Source of the DNA: JAJPHW01 sp963799065
Lineage (GTDB): Bacteria; Acidobacteriota; Terriglobia; Terriglobales; Acidobacteriaceae
DNA: 64,000 nucleotides
Assembly: GCA_963799065.1 (NCBI GenBank)
Contig: CAWCVJ010000003.1
Span: 372,001 to 436,000 of the forward strand
Direction of reading: 5' to 3'
Shown: positions 32,868-42,877 of the stretch, one piece after another
Layout: every line of letters starts with the position of its first letter
How positions within the stretch are numbered: position 1 is the stretch's first letter
Notes under the pieces: generated by a model
The model's input: only the letters and a program-made list of their open reading frames with translations
What the model was told of the DNA's origin: nothing
Databases searched by the model: none
Position numbers and translations under genes: made by a program

Positions 32868-32875
32868 TTTTTGCC

Positions 32876-33391
32876 TTACTGCCTCGGCGTTGCTTTCTTG
32901 GGAGCCGCCATGCCACTCGTGTCAGATTTCTCTGCTGCAATGCGGACTACGTGAATTTCTGATTCCGGCTCCACGCCCGCTTTCGGAATCGTCGGCAATC
33001 CGCGCTGGGCAATCAATTCCATGGCGCGATCAATCGGAATGTGAAGCTCGCCTGCGCTCTGATCGACATAGCCGTAACTGTGCAACTGCTGCTCTTCATG
33101 CAGGCGAAACTCATTGATCTCCATGCGTTCGTTGGTCTCAAGGCGCGGCTGCGGAAAGTTCTGGATATCGCTGGGCAGCGTCTCTCTGGTCTCGCTTCGG
33201 TGCGCAACCAGGGGACTTCCGGTGTCCTGATGCTTGGCCATGTAGTGATCCATGAAGTCGTACATAAAATGGATGACCACATTCGCGCCCGCCGCCAGAA
33301 TGACCAGCGTCACCATGAATGCGATCACCGTGCCAGCGGTCAAATCCTGGCGCTCGAAACCGGACTTTGCGTGTGGTTTAGTGTCCGCCAT
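32876..33391 (-). CDS. Small membrane protein of the respiratory operon
   Basis: 171 residues. A TM helix at about 18-42 (AGTVIAFMVTLVILAAGANV) is followed by a periplasmic domain with PLVAHRSETRETLPSDIQNF, LHEEQQLHSYGYVDQSAGEL and HIPIDRAMELIAQRGLP. The latter resembles small proteins annotated near ACIII or cytochrome c oxidase assembly; I cannot name the family. ATG 33391 is inside the end of actF (14-nt overlap), so it is translationally coupled; the frame's earlier ATG at 33487 is rejected. Possible role: ActG-like accessory subunit or assembly factor. Confidence 0.7.
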   Translation of the reverse strand: MADTKPHAKSGFERQDLTAGTVIAFMVTLVILAAGANVVIHFMYDFMDHYMAKHQDTGSPLVAHRSETRETLPSDIQNFPQPRLETNERMEINEFRLHEEQQLHSYGYVDQSAGELHIPIDRAMELIAQRGLPTIPKAGVEPESEIHVVRIAAEKSDTSGMAAPKKATPRQ

Positions 33392-34631
33392 GAGCCGGCT
33401 CCAGAATTTCTTCAGAATGAATTTCGTAGGCGGGCAGCAACGGCCGCGAGCCCAGATTGTAGGCAAACGTCCCCAGCCACAAGCCACCGATGGCTACCGG
33501 GACGACGATGTCCAACCAGGTCACAGTGAACGTCGCCGAGAAATTCGGCTCAATAATCCAGAACAGATCCACGAAGCACATGAACAACAGCCACAGCGCC
33601 ACCCAGACCATCTTCTGAATGTTCCGCTTGAACGATCGCGATAGCAGAATCACAAACGGCACCGCAAAGTGGAACAACGCGAGAAATACTCCCACATAGC
33701 CCCAGCCGCCATGAATCCGGCGCATGTACCAGGTGATTTCGTCCGGCAAATTGCCCGCCCAGATTATCAGCCACTGCGAAAACGAGAAGTACGCATGCAC
33801 CATGATGAAGGCCAGCATCCACTTGCCGTGATCGTGTACATAGCTGGGCTTCAGCATCTCCGTCATCGGGCGATACTTCGCCAGAATCGCTTCAATCACC
33901 ACCACCATCGCCATCGCAGCAAGCAATTGCCCGATCAGAATGATGAGGCCGTACATCGTCGAAATCCATGAAGGATCCATCGACATCATCCAATCGATAG
34001 TGGCGAAACCCATGGTGAACGCATAAAGCACAAGCCCCGGAGCGCTGAGCTTCTTGAAGCGGGCCGCCCCATTCCGCATAGGCGGACGATCGAACTCCGC
34101 CGACCATTTGCTTAGAAAGAAAGAAATGATGTTCCAGATCGCAAAGTAGATGATCGCGCGCAGAATGAATCCATGCGGATTGAGGTAGCTCTGCGTGATG
34201 CTCTGCAGGTGCGCGAGAAGCTTCTTGTCCGTGATGCCGTCGAGCGGCCGCGCCCAGATATAGAGATAGGGCAGCCCGAAGAGGATCGGCAGGAAAAGAA
34301 TCGTCATCAACGGCATGCAGCGCATGGCCGCGCCCAGTTGGCGTCCCGCGACTTTACCCCAGACGCCGTCGGTCATGTATGTGATCATGAGCAGCGCCAT
34401 CGAACCCAGGCTCACCGCGATCCAGTCCATGTAGCCGAGCAGGTAGGCGCGGAAGAATTGCTGCGGCTGCAGGAACGCGCCGATGCCCGCGAAGATGGCG
34501 AAGAACACGCCAATCCCAAACGCGCGCTGCTGAATCGTCTTGACCACAGGCGGCGCGGCGAAATTCATCGTGGCGAGCGTTTCGCGCGTGCCGTGCATTG
34601 CGCCGCCCGTATTCTTGATCGCTGCGCTCAT
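33378..34631 (-). CDS. actF: Alternative complex III subunit ActF (quinol-binding membrane subunit)
   Basis: 417 residues, about ten TM helices. Typical NrfD-like segments: MDWIAVSLGSMALLMITYMT, FILRAIIYFAIWNIISFFLS, WLIIWAGNLPDEITWYMRRI and GWGYVGVFLALFHFAVPFVI. ActF and ActC are the two membrane subunits of alternative complex III, which oxidises menaquinol and reduces cytochrome c or oxidase directly. Its ATG overlaps the actE stop. Confidence 0.93.
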   Translation of the reverse strand: MSAAIKNTGGAMHGTRETLATMNFAAPPVVKTIQQRAFGIGVFFAIFAGIGAFLQPQQFFRAYLLGYMDWIAVSLGSMALLMITYMTDGVWGKVAGRQLGAAMRCMPLMTILFLPILFGLPYLYIWARPLDGITDKKLLAHLQSITQSYLNPHGFILRAIIYFAIWNIISFFLSKWSAEFDRPPMRNGAARFKKLSAPGLVLYAFTMGFATIDWMMSMDPSWISTMYGLIILIGQLLAAMAMVVVIEAILAKYRPMTEMLKPSYVHDHGKWMLAFIMVHAYFSFSQWLIIWAGNLPDEITWYMRRIHGGWGYVGVFLALFHFAVPFVILLSRSFKRNIQKMVWVALWLLFMCFVDLFWIIEPNFSATFTVTWLDIVVPVAIGGLWLGTFAYNLGSRPLLPAYEIHSEEILEPAHGGH

Positions 34632-35359
34632 CGCGATGACTCCTCTTTGGAATTCATCGCATTAGGGTCGGCCGGGACGCCGTGCCCCATCGGCTGTTCG
34701 GCGGGCATGACTTCCATGGGCTCCGCGTTCGCGGGTTGCAATTCAGGCAGCGTCGCGCCCGATCCCGGTTCGCCGCGAAACACTGGCGGCTGCGATGGAA
34801 CGGCTTGTCCCGCAGGTACATCGGCGGTAGTCGCGTTCTGACTCAACTGTAAAGCGCGAATGTAGGCCACAATGTCCCAGCGATCCCGCGGTGGAATCTG
34901 TGCCGAGTAATCCGGCATCGCTCCAAAACCGTTGGTGATCACGTCGTAGAAATACCCCAGCGGCGCTTTGCGCAGGCGCTCGATGTGATATGACGGTGGA
35001 CGTTTATATCCACGCTGCACGATCATTCCGTTGCCGTCGCCCAGTCGAGAATGGCAGGGCGAACAGTAAATGTTGAAACGCTGCTGCCCGCGCGTCAAGA
35101 CTTCCGCGGTGACTGGGAAAGGCATATAGTCGCCGGGATTGGAGCCGACCTTGCCGGTGTAGAGATAAACATCGTCATGCAACTGTCCGCGCGCGACTAC
35201 GCCATCAACGGGAGGACGCGCAGAGCGCAAGTCGGAGTAGAAATCACTCTTCGCCAGCGGCTTGAAGCGTGGCTGATCGTGCATATCCTGACGGCAACCG
35301 GCGAGTGCGAAGACAGCCAGCAGTCCAATCGGAGAAATCCTGCGGAGGCTCAGCTTCAT
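34628..35359 (-). CDS. actE: Alternative complex III subunit ActE (cytochrome c lipoprotein)
   Basis: 243 residues. Lipobox LAGC (Cys22), then FNIYCSPCHSRLGDGNGMIV with one CxxCH haem site and a Met-containing tail (GFGAMPDYSAQIPPRDRWDI). The C-terminal 60 residues are Ala/Pro-rich. In ACIII ActE is a membrane-anchored monohaem cytochrome that passes electrons on. Directly adjacent to actD (start and stop abut). Confidence 0.93.
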   Translation of the reverse strand: MKLSLRRISPIGLLAVFALAGCRQDMHDQPRFKPLAKSDFYSDLRSARPPVDGVVARGQLHDDVYLYTGKVGSNPGDYMPFPVTAEVLTRGQQRFNIYCSPCHSRLGDGNGMIVQRGYKRPPSYHIERLRKAPLGYFYDVITNGFGAMPDYSAQIPPRDRWDIVAYIRALQLSQNATTADVPAGQAVPSQPPVFRGEPGSGATLPELQPANAEPMEVMPAEQPMGHGVPADPNAMNSKEESSR

Positions 35360-35899
35360 TTAGCTGGGCACCTCCGAAATGGAGATCGGCCGCAATCCTT
35401 CAAGAAACGCTCGAGTGTCGCTGGCGTTGTATTTTGGGTCCGACGAAAAAACAATCAGGAAAAACTTATCTTTACTGGCCAACTCAAAGCGCGGCACATT
35501 GAACACGGGATGATGCGGCATGGGCAGGCCATTCAAGGCCAACATTCCGAACACCGCAGAGAGCACCGAGAACAGAATCGTCAACTCGAACGTGACGATA
35601 ATAAAAGAGGGCCACGAGAGATAAGGCCGCCCACCCACGTTTACCGGATAGCTAATCGTGGCAATCCAAACCTGCATAAAGTATCCGGTAAGGCAGCCGA
35701 TAATGCCGCCGCAAAGAACGACCAGCGCGACGTTATTGTGATGGAATCCAATGGCCTCCGAAAGCTCTTCAATCGGAAACGGACTGTAAGCGTCGATCTG
35801 CTTATAGCCCGCGGCATGAGTCTTCTTGGCCGCTTCGACCACTTCGGTCGGCGTATCGAACTCTGCCATCAAACCGTAAATTGGATCTCTCGCAGCCAT
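35360..35899 (-). CDS. actD: Alternative complex III subunit ActD (DUF3341)
   Basis: 179 residues with two TM helices (about 58-80 and 98-120). DPIYGLMAEFDTPTEVVEAA and YSPFPIEELSEAIGFHHN are the DUF3341 signature; SDPKYNASDTRAFLEGL is the usual C-terminal motif. It links the membrane and peripheral subunits of ACIII. 6 nt after actC. Confidence 0.93.
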   Translation of the reverse strand: MAARDPIYGLMAEFDTPTEVVEAAKKTHAAGYKQIDAYSPFPIEELSEAIGFHHNNVALVVLCGGIIGCLTGYFMQVWIATISYPVNVGGRPYLSWPSFIIVTFELTILFSVLSAVFGMLALNGLPMPHHPVFNVPRFELASKDKFFLIVFSSDPKYNASDTRAFLEGLRPISISEVPS

Positions 35900-35905
35900 T
35901 CGTCT

Positions 35906-37285
35906 TTATTCCTTCACCTTGGATTCAGGCAAAAGTGTGCTCATTTCAAACATCGAAATCGAGGGCAGCAGCCGCAGGAACAGGAACATGCAGAAAGTAA
36001 AGAAGCCCAGCGTTCCCAGGAAGACCGCCCAATCCCAACGCGTCGGGTAATACATTCCCCAAGACGAATTCAGGAAGTCGCGCTGCAAGCTGACCACAAC
36101 AATAATGAAGCGCTCCAGCCACATGCCCACCAACACCACCGCCGAAATCATGAACAGCAGAATAGGATTGCGCCGGAATTTCCGAATCCACAACAACTGC
36201 GGGATGAAGATATTGCAAATCCACAGCATGTCGTAGAAAAACGCATACGGCCCATGCAGCCGATTCCACAGCAGGAAAGAATCGTAGCGATTGCCGCTAT
36301 ACCAACCCATGAACGCTTCGATCACATAACCGTAGGCGACGATTAATCCGGTCGCGAGCATGACCTTGGCCGAATTTTCCAGATGGCGCTCGGTGATGAA
36401 GTCTTCCAAGCCATAAATCTTGCGAATCGGAATGGCGAGGATGAGCACCATGGCGAAGCCGGAGTAAATCGCGCCCGCGACGAAGTAGGGCGGGAAGATG
36501 GTGGTGTGCCAGCCCGGAACAATGCCGACCGCGAAATCGAAGCTGACGACTGTGTGAACCGAGAGAACGAGTGGTGTCGCCAATCCTGCCAGCAGAAGAT
36601 AGGCCGTCTCGTAACGGCTCCAGTGGCGGGCCGAACCGCGCCAGCCCATAGCCAGCAATCCGTAGGCGCGCTTAATCCAGATATTCTTGGCACGATCGCG
36701 CAGCGTGCCTAAGTCAGGGATCAATCCTACAAACCAGAACAACAGCGAAGTTGTCGCGTAAGTCGAAACCGCGAATACGTCCCACACCAGCGGGCTGCGG
36801 AATTGTGGCCAGTAGTTCATGGTGTTGGGATACGGGAAGAGCCAGTAAGCCAGCCACGGACGGCCCATATGCAGCACAGGAAACATTCCGGCGCAGGCGA
36901 CGGCAAACAGCGTCATGGCTTCGGCGAAGCGGTTGATCGAGTTGCGCCAACTTTGCCGCAGCAGCAGGAGAATTGCAGAAATCAGAGTTCCAGCGTGGCC
37001 TATACCGATCCACCAAACGAAATTGACGATGGCGAAGCCCCAACCAATGGGGATGTTGATGCCCCAAATCCCGACGCCCTTGAGGAACAAATAAGCGATG
37101 GCAGTCGTCAGCACCATGACGAATGTGCCCGCCACGCTCAGCCCCAGCAACCATCCGATCGACAGCGGACGCGTGAGCACGACCGAGCTGATCTTCTCGC
37201 TGATCGTGGCAAACGAATGCCCCGGCTCAAGCACCGGCGCCCGGCTGACGTTCTCTTCGAGTTCGAGTTGTTCCACTGGCGTCAT
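35906..37285 (-). CDS. actC: Alternative complex III subunit ActC (NrfD/PsrC family)
   Basis: 459 residues, about ten TM helices. Signature segments: GWGFAIVNFVWWIGIGHAGT, LLLRQSWRNSINRFAEAMTL, MGRPWLAYWLFPYPNTMNYW and EAFMGWYSGN. The protein is the second quinol-site membrane subunit of ACIII. Located 23 nt after actB. Confidence 0.94.
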   Translation of the reverse strand: MTPVEQLELEENVSRAPVLEPGHSFATISEKISSVVLTRPLSIGWLLGLSVAGTFVMVLTTAIAYLFLKGVGIWGINIPIGWGFAIVNFVWWIGIGHAGTLISAILLLLRQSWRNSINRFAEAMTLFAVACAGMFPVLHMGRPWLAYWLFPYPNTMNYWPQFRSPLVWDVFAVSTYATTSLLFWFVGLIPDLGTLRDRAKNIWIKRAYGLLAMGWRGSARHWSRYETAYLLLAGLATPLVLSVHTVVSFDFAVGIVPGWHTTIFPPYFVAGAIYSGFAMVLILAIPIRKIYGLEDFITERHLENSAKVMLATGLIVAYGYVIEAFMGWYSGNRYDSFLLWNRLHGPYAFFYDMLWICNIFIPQLLWIRKFRRNPILLFMISAVVLVGMWLERFIIVVVSLQRDFLNSSWGMYYPTRWDWAVFLGTLGFFTFCMFLFLRLLPSISMFEMSTLLPESKVKE

Positions 37286-37308
37286 GATGGATTCTTCTTA
37301 AGTCTGCG

Positions 37309-40300
37309 TTATGCCTCAAGCTCCGGATTCGGATTGCGAATCTCCGCCAAATAAGTCGTGCGGGGACGCGTATTCAAGTCCGCCAGCAAGCTGTAATTTC
37401 TGTTATTCGCTTTAAGCTTCGACACGCGGCTGGTCGAATCGTTGATGTTACCGAAGCTGATGGCGTCTGCCGGACACGACTGCTGGCAGGCGGTTTGCAG
37501 CGTACCCTCCTTCACGAACGGCCCACCGTTTGCACGCTCGGCATCAATGCGCGCCCAGTTGATGCGCTGAATGCAATAGGTGCATTTTTCCATCACGCCG
37601 CGGCTGCGCACGGTCACATCCGGATTGCGCATCATCTTGTACTGCGGAGTCTCCCAATCCTGAAACAGCAGGAAGTTGAAGCGGCGCACTTTGTAGGGGC
37701 AGTTGTTCGAGCAATACCGCGTGCCGACGCAGCGGTTATAAACCATGTCGTTCAGGCCTTCGGTGCTGTGCACCGTCGCGCCCACCGGACAGACCAATTC
37801 GCACGGCGCGTTCTCGCACTGCATGCACGGCACCGGCTGAAAGTAAGCTTTAGGATTGTCGCGGTCGCCCTGATAGTAGGCGTCTACGCGCAGCCAGTGC
37901 ATGTGCCGTCCGCGCACCACCTGCTCTTTGCCAACGACTGGAATATTGTTTTCCGACTGGCAGGCGACGATGCAATTGTTGCAACCCACGCAGGCATTCA
38001 TGTCTATCGTCATGCCCCATGAGTTCGGCTCTTTCTTGTAGTCGTAGCCGGGATAAAGCGTTAACTCCGCGGGCGGCTCGTCTTCCTGCGCAAACTTCGG
38101 CTCCTTCTGATATTCGTCCAGCGTGGCCGTGCGCACCAGAGGGCGCGAGTCGCCATTCTGCGTCTCCATCGTCTGGTAGCCCTGGGTGCAAGCCAGCTTG
38201 TAAGTTCCGCCCGACTTGCGAATCTTTCCCGCAGCCAGCGTCGGCGTGGCGCTATAGAAGATTGGATACACATCGAAGCCCGCGCCCGTGCCAGCCCGTC
38301 CTGCGCGGCGGCGTCCATAACCGAGATATGCGGTCAGAGAATTATCGGGATGCCCGGCCTGAATCCAAACCGGAGCGTTGATCTTTTTCCCATTGACCTC
38401 AATCTCGATGAGGTCTTCGCTCTTGAGGCCCAGGCGATCAGCCATCGACGGGCCAATCAGCACGGGATTGTCCCAGGTCATCTTGGTCATCGGAGCGGGC
38501 AGCTCTTGCAGCCAGCCGTTATTCGAGAAGCGTCCATCGTAGACCGAAGCGTCACGGCGAATATTAATCTCGACCGAACCTTCGGGATTGACGTTGGTCC
38601 CCGACGCCGGAACGCTGCCCGCCTTCGCGCTTACCTGTTTCGGAGCGAATGTCGTGCCTTCAATCCAGCCATCGTGCAGCGACTTCCGCCAGAAGGCATC
38701 AAAGTCCGCACCGGTGTGCTTCGATTTCCAATAACCCTGCACTAATTCGAAGGCGCTGGTCTGCGGCTGTCCCGCGATCAGCGAAACCACTTCATGAATA
38801 CTCTTGCCGTTGTAAAGCGGCGCCAGCAGCGGCTGCTGGATGCTTACCGTACCGTCATAAGCGCGTGCGTCGCTCCAGGATTCAAGATAGTGCGCTTCAT
38901 TGATGTGCCACTGGCAAAGCTCCGCGGTCTCGTCGTGGTAGAGGCCGAGGTGAACGCGAACCGGAACGTTGGTCTTCATCAGCGCGTCGGAGAAACCCAA
39001 ATCCGCGGGCGCGTCATAGGCCGGATTGCCGCCGAGGATGAAGAGGATGTCTACCTTACCGCCACGCATGTCGGAAACCAGTTCCTGAATCGACTGCGTC
39101 TGATTGATCGGATTCGCGTCGACTGGTTCGGTGTACTCAACCGTCATGCCGACATTGCCCAGCGCCTGATTCATCAAGTGAGCCAGCGCATGGACCGAAG
39201 CAGGCTGATGGTCGCCGACAATGATGACGCTCGATCCGCGGTGGGCTTGCAAATCCTTGGCAACCGTCGTGGCAAATTTCGCCGCGGACGGCTCGACGGC
39301 GCCCGCGCCTTCGCCCGTCCCGAGTGCGGCCGCAAGCGCGCGCGCAAACGATTCGATCTTCGACGCTTGCAACGAAAGCCGATGATCGGCCTTGCCGCCC
39401 GTGATCGAAGGCACACTCTCGACCACATACATACGACTCATGTTGCCCGCGTCGGGATTGCGCCGCTTCGCATAATCGCGCGCGTAGCGAATGCTGCCGG
39501 GAAATCCTGCGTACAGAAAGTCTGCATCCAGCGAAACAATGACGTCGGCATTCTCCAACCGATAGCGCGTTTCCACCTGCTGCCCGAAAGCCAGCGCCGA
39601 ACCGCCGCGAACATTATCGCGATTTACTGGCTCGTACACGTGCCACTTCGCCTGCGGATAGGCCTTCAACAGCGACGCCATCTGATCGGCCAGCGTCGGC
39701 GAAGAAACCGTGCGCGTCAGAATGCGAATGCCCGCGCCTTGCAGCGGCTTCTGCATATTAATCGCGCCCGTCAGCGACTCGATCAATCCGCCCCATGTCC
39801 CCATCTCGCCCATATGCACGGGCTCTTGCGAGCGATCGGGATCGTACATTTCGAGAATCGAAGCCTGCGAAAAAACGTCAGTCCCGCCGAGGCTCGCAGG
39901 ATGTAGATTGTTGCCTTCAATTTTTGTCGGACGATACAGATGGCTTTCAACCAGCAGCGGCGTGGCATACCCGCCAAGCGTAAACGCCGTCGCAAAAAAC
40001 ATCGGACGCCCCAACACTACGTCTTCCGGCTGTCGCACGTAAGGGACGATCGGTTCCAGCGGCTGCTTGGTGCAGGCCGTCATGCCTGCCATGGCGAGCG
40101 ATGCGCCCATCAGCTTGAGGAATCCGCGGCGCGAGACTTCGTCGATCCACTCCGACGCGCCTTTCGGAAATTCGCGGTGCATCATCTCCTGAAATTCGGC
40201 GCTGCCCGCTAATTCCTCCAGGCTGCGCCAGTACTCAGGACCCTTGGCCTCCGCGACCTTCGCCCGCGCGGTCTCCAAGTCGAGAACCCCCTTCTTACTG

Positions 40301-40350
40301 GGACAGACCGCTTCGACGTGCTGCTTGCTGTTCTGCTCTTCCATCTTCAT
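37309..40350 (-). CDS. actB: Alternative complex III subunit ActB (Mo-bisMGD-like plus Fe-S domain)
   Basis: 1013 residues from ATG 40350 (ATG 40344 also possible). An internal twin-arginine sequence (VSRRGFLKLMGASLAMAGMT) lies about residues 72-91, as usual for TAT-variant-translocated ActB. A long molybdopterin-oxidoreductase-like region follows that in ACIII holds no molybdenum. The C-terminal third carries four 4Fe-4S/3Fe-4S cysteine clusters: CVGCNNCIVACQSE, CMQCENAPCELVCP, CVGTRYCSNNCPY and CTYCIQRIN with CQQSCPADA. Electron transfer subunit of ACIII. Confidence 0.95.
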   Translation of the reverse strand: MKMEEQNSKQHVEAVCPSKKGVLDLETARAKVAEAKGPEYWRSLEELAGSAEFQEMMHREFPKGASEWIDEVSRRGFLKLMGASLAMAGMTACTKQPLEPIVPYVRQPEDVVLGRPMFFATAFTLGGYATPLLVESHLYRPTKIEGNNLHPASLGGTDVFSQASILEMYDPDRSQEPVHMGEMGTWGGLIESLTGAINMQKPLQGAGIRILTRTVSSPTLADQMASLLKAYPQAKWHVYEPVNRDNVRGGSALAFGQQVETRYRLENADVIVSLDADFLYAGFPGSIRYARDYAKRRNPDAGNMSRMYVVESVPSITGGKADHRLSLQASKIESFARALAAALGTGEGAGAVEPSAAKFATTVAKDLQAHRGSSVIIVGDHQPASVHALAHLMNQALGNVGMTVEYTEPVDANPINQTQSIQELVSDMRGGKVDILFILGGNPAYDAPADLGFSDALMKTNVPVRVHLGLYHDETAELCQWHINEAHYLESWSDARAYDGTVSIQQPLLAPLYNGKSIHEVVSLIAGQPQTSAFELVQGYWKSKHTGADFDAFWRKSLHDGWIEGTTFAPKQVSAKAGSVPASGTNVNPEGSVEINIRRDASVYDGRFSNNGWLQELPAPMTKMTWDNPVLIGPSMADRLGLKSEDLIEIEVNGKKINAPVWIQAGHPDNSLTAYLGYGRRRAGRAGTGAGFDVYPIFYSATPTLAAGKIRKSGGTYKLACTQGYQTMETQNGDSRPLVRTATLDEYQKEPKFAQEDEPPAELTLYPGYDYKKEPNSWGMTIDMNACVGCNNCIVACQSENNIPVVGKEQVVRGRHMHWLRVDAYYQGDRDNPKAYFQPVPCMQCENAPCELVCPVGATVHSTEGLNDMVYNRCVGTRYCSNNCPYKVRRFNFLLFQDWETPQYKMMRNPDVTVRSRGVMEKCTYCIQRINWARIDAERANGGPFVKEGTLQTACQQSCPADAISFGNINDSTSRVSKLKANNRNYSLLADLNTRPRTTYLAEIRNPNPELEA

Positions 40351-40373
40351 GAAATTTCTAAAAGCGTAAATTT

Positions 40374-41090
<717 letters not shown>

Positions 41091-41188
41091 AGCGGAAACC
41101 TTTTTAGATTTCCGGAACGTCCAGCATTTCAGTGAACAGAGTTATGAATTGCGTGCAGCTAAATTTTTATATCCCTGGAAAACTTTTG

Positions 41189-41194
41189 AGTATA
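41189..41194 (-). promoter_or_regulatory. Possible promoter for the actA operon
   Basis: In the AT-rich 234-bp gap upstream of actA the minus strand reads TATACT (41189-41194), a strong -10; the -35 region is weak. A start near 41180 would give a leader of about 90 nt. Nothing else clear is in 41091-41324. Confidence 0.35.
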
Positions 41195-41324
41195 GCAGTT
41201 TGATGAGAAGCAATAACAGGTTTCTGCGGAGAAATTTTTTTAATAACCCGGATTGGGATTCAGGGGAAAAGCAAAACCACAAATCCATTCGCCTGCGAAA
41301 GCTGCAATGCGCAGGCTGGCTCCG

Positions 41325-42770
41325 TCACCGCAGGTTCATGACCAGCAGCTTCGGTTCCGTCATCTCGTCGATGGCATAACGCAACCCTTCGCGGCCAAGT
41401 CCGGAATCCTTTACGCCGCCGTACGGCATGTGATCGATGCGGAACGACGGCACATCTCCGGCGATCATGCCTCCGACTTCGAGTTCAGCGTAAGCGTCGA
41501 ACAGAAGTTTCACATCGCGCGTGAAAACCCCCGCCTGTAAGCCATACTGCGAACGATTCAGCTCGCGAATCGCATCGGAGAAATTGTCGTAAGTCTCTAC
41601 CGTTACAACCGGCGCGAAAATTTCCTGACAGTTCACTTTCATTTCCGGTTTTGTCCCGGTGAGCACGGTCGGTTCGAGCATCGAGCCGTGGCGACGGCCG
41701 CCACAGAGCAATCGGGCGCCGTGACGAATGGCTTCCTGTATCCAGTCGTAGGCCCGGATGGCATCGGACTCGCGAATCAGCGGCCCAACATCCGTCGCCT
41801 CATCCAGTGGATCCCCGGATTGCAGCGTCTGCACTCCCGCCAACAGAAAGTCGATGAACTTGGCGCTCACCGAACGCTCCACCAGGATGCGTTGCACGGA
41901 AATGCAAGTCTGGCCGGCGTAGGCGAAACCTCCCGCGACGCAGCGGTCGGCGGCATAGGCGAGGTCAGCGTCGCTGTGGACGATCACGCCCGCGTTGCCA
42001 CCCAATTCAAGCACAACTTTCTTCTTCCCCGCGCGGCGCTTGATATCCCAGCCGACCCCCGCGCTGCCGGTAAAGCTAATGAGCTTGATACGATCGTCGC
42101 TGACCAGCAATCCAGCATCTTCGTTGGACAGCGGAAGCACATTCAAAGCGCCATCCGGCCAGCCTGCTTGCTGCACCGACTCCGCCAACAGCATGGCGGT
42201 AAACGGGGTTTGCGGCGCGGGCTTGAGCACCATGCTGCATCCCGCAGCAATGGCGGGCGCGACCTTGTGTGCCACCAAGTTCAATGGAAAATTAAACGGC
42301 GTGATGCCCGCGATGGGGCCCAGCGGAAAGCGCCGCACCATACCCCAGCGGCCCGCGGTAAACTCCTGCCAGTCGAGCGGAATGTATTCGCCGTAAATCC
42401 GCGTGCTCTCTTCCGCCGCAACTTGAAACGTGAAGATCGCACGCTCCACTTCCGTGCGCGCCGCGCGAATCGGCTTCCCCGCCTCCAACGCCATGGTGTG
42501 CGCGTATTCCTCCTTGCGCGCCCCAATGTTTTGCGCAATACTTCGCAATACCCGCTGCCGCTCAAATGCAGGCAGCCTGCGCGTCGTGCCAAAAGCTTTT
42601 ACCGAGGCCGCAATCGCCTGCTCGGCGTGCTCCCGCCGTCCTTGCCGTACCGTTCCAATGACCTTGCCGTCAAAGGGAGCCTTGATCTCGACCGGTTCGC
42701 CTTCTTCGATCCACTTTCCATCGACGAGAAAGGCTTGAGTTCCAGCGAGGGTTTCGGTCATTTGCGGCAT
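41325..42770 (-). CDS. NAD(P)-dependent aldehyde dehydrogenase
   Basis: 481 residues, ALDH superfamily. The cofactor-binding FTGSAGVG, general base Glu in LELGGN, catalytic Cys in GQTCISVQR, and NFPLNLVAHKVAPAIAAG with KPAPQTPFTA are present. FAPVVTVETYDNFSDAIREL and GLGREGLRYAIDEMTEPKLL complete the family. Substrate is not readable: it is similar in length to succinate-semialdehyde/lactaldehyde type enzymes. ATG 42770 has GGAG 8 nt upstream. It faces away from the amidase gene at 42878. Confidence 0.93.
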   Translation of the reverse strand: MPQMTETLAGTQAFLVDGKWIEEGEPVEIKAPFDGKVIGTVRQGRREHAEQAIAASVKAFGTTRRLPAFERQRVLRSIAQNIGARKEEYAHTMALEAGKPIRAARTEVERAIFTFQVAAEESTRIYGEYIPLDWQEFTAGRWGMVRRFPLGPIAGITPFNFPLNLVAHKVAPAIAAGCSMVLKPAPQTPFTAMLLAESVQQAGWPDGALNVLPLSNEDAGLLVSDDRIKLISFTGSAGVGWDIKRRAGKKKVVLELGGNAGVIVHSDADLAYAADRCVAGGFAYAGQTCISVQRILVERSVSAKFIDFLLAGVQTLQSGDPLDEATDVGPLIRESDAIRAYDWIQEAIRHGARLLCGGRRHGSMLEPTVLTGTKPEMKVNCQEIFAPVVTVETYDNFSDAIRELNRSQYGLQAGVFTRDVKLLFDAYAELEVGGMIAGDVPSFRIDHMPYGGVKDSGLGREGLRYAIDEMTEPKLLVMNLR

Positions 42771-42809
42771 GGCAACGTCTCCGTTCCTAGTGCAGTCACT
42801 ACGATTCCG

Positions 42810-42815
42810 ATTATA
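42810..42815 (-). promoter_or_regulatory. Possible -10 element for the aldehyde dehydrogenase gene
   Basis: TATAAT (consensus) on the minus strand, about 40 nt upstream of ATG 42770; no good -35 is seen. Confidence 0.35.
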
Positions 42816-42877
42816 GACTTGCGGTTGGGTTGCGGATTGGATTGCGAGTAATGACCAAGAAATCTAATAAAGGGACA

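Noticed and set aside
35051..36346. 431-codon open frame on the plus strand opposite actE-actC
   Set aside because: Spans three genes of a clear operon on the other strand; His/Arg/Gln-rich text is typical of an antisense shadow.
38794..39906. 370-codon open frame opposite actB
   Set aside because: Antisense shadow of actB; no start signals and no recognisable domain.
41688..42851. 387-codon plus-strand open frame opposite the aldehyde dehydrogenase
   Set aside because: Antisense shadow; the minus-strand frame has all catalytic residues.
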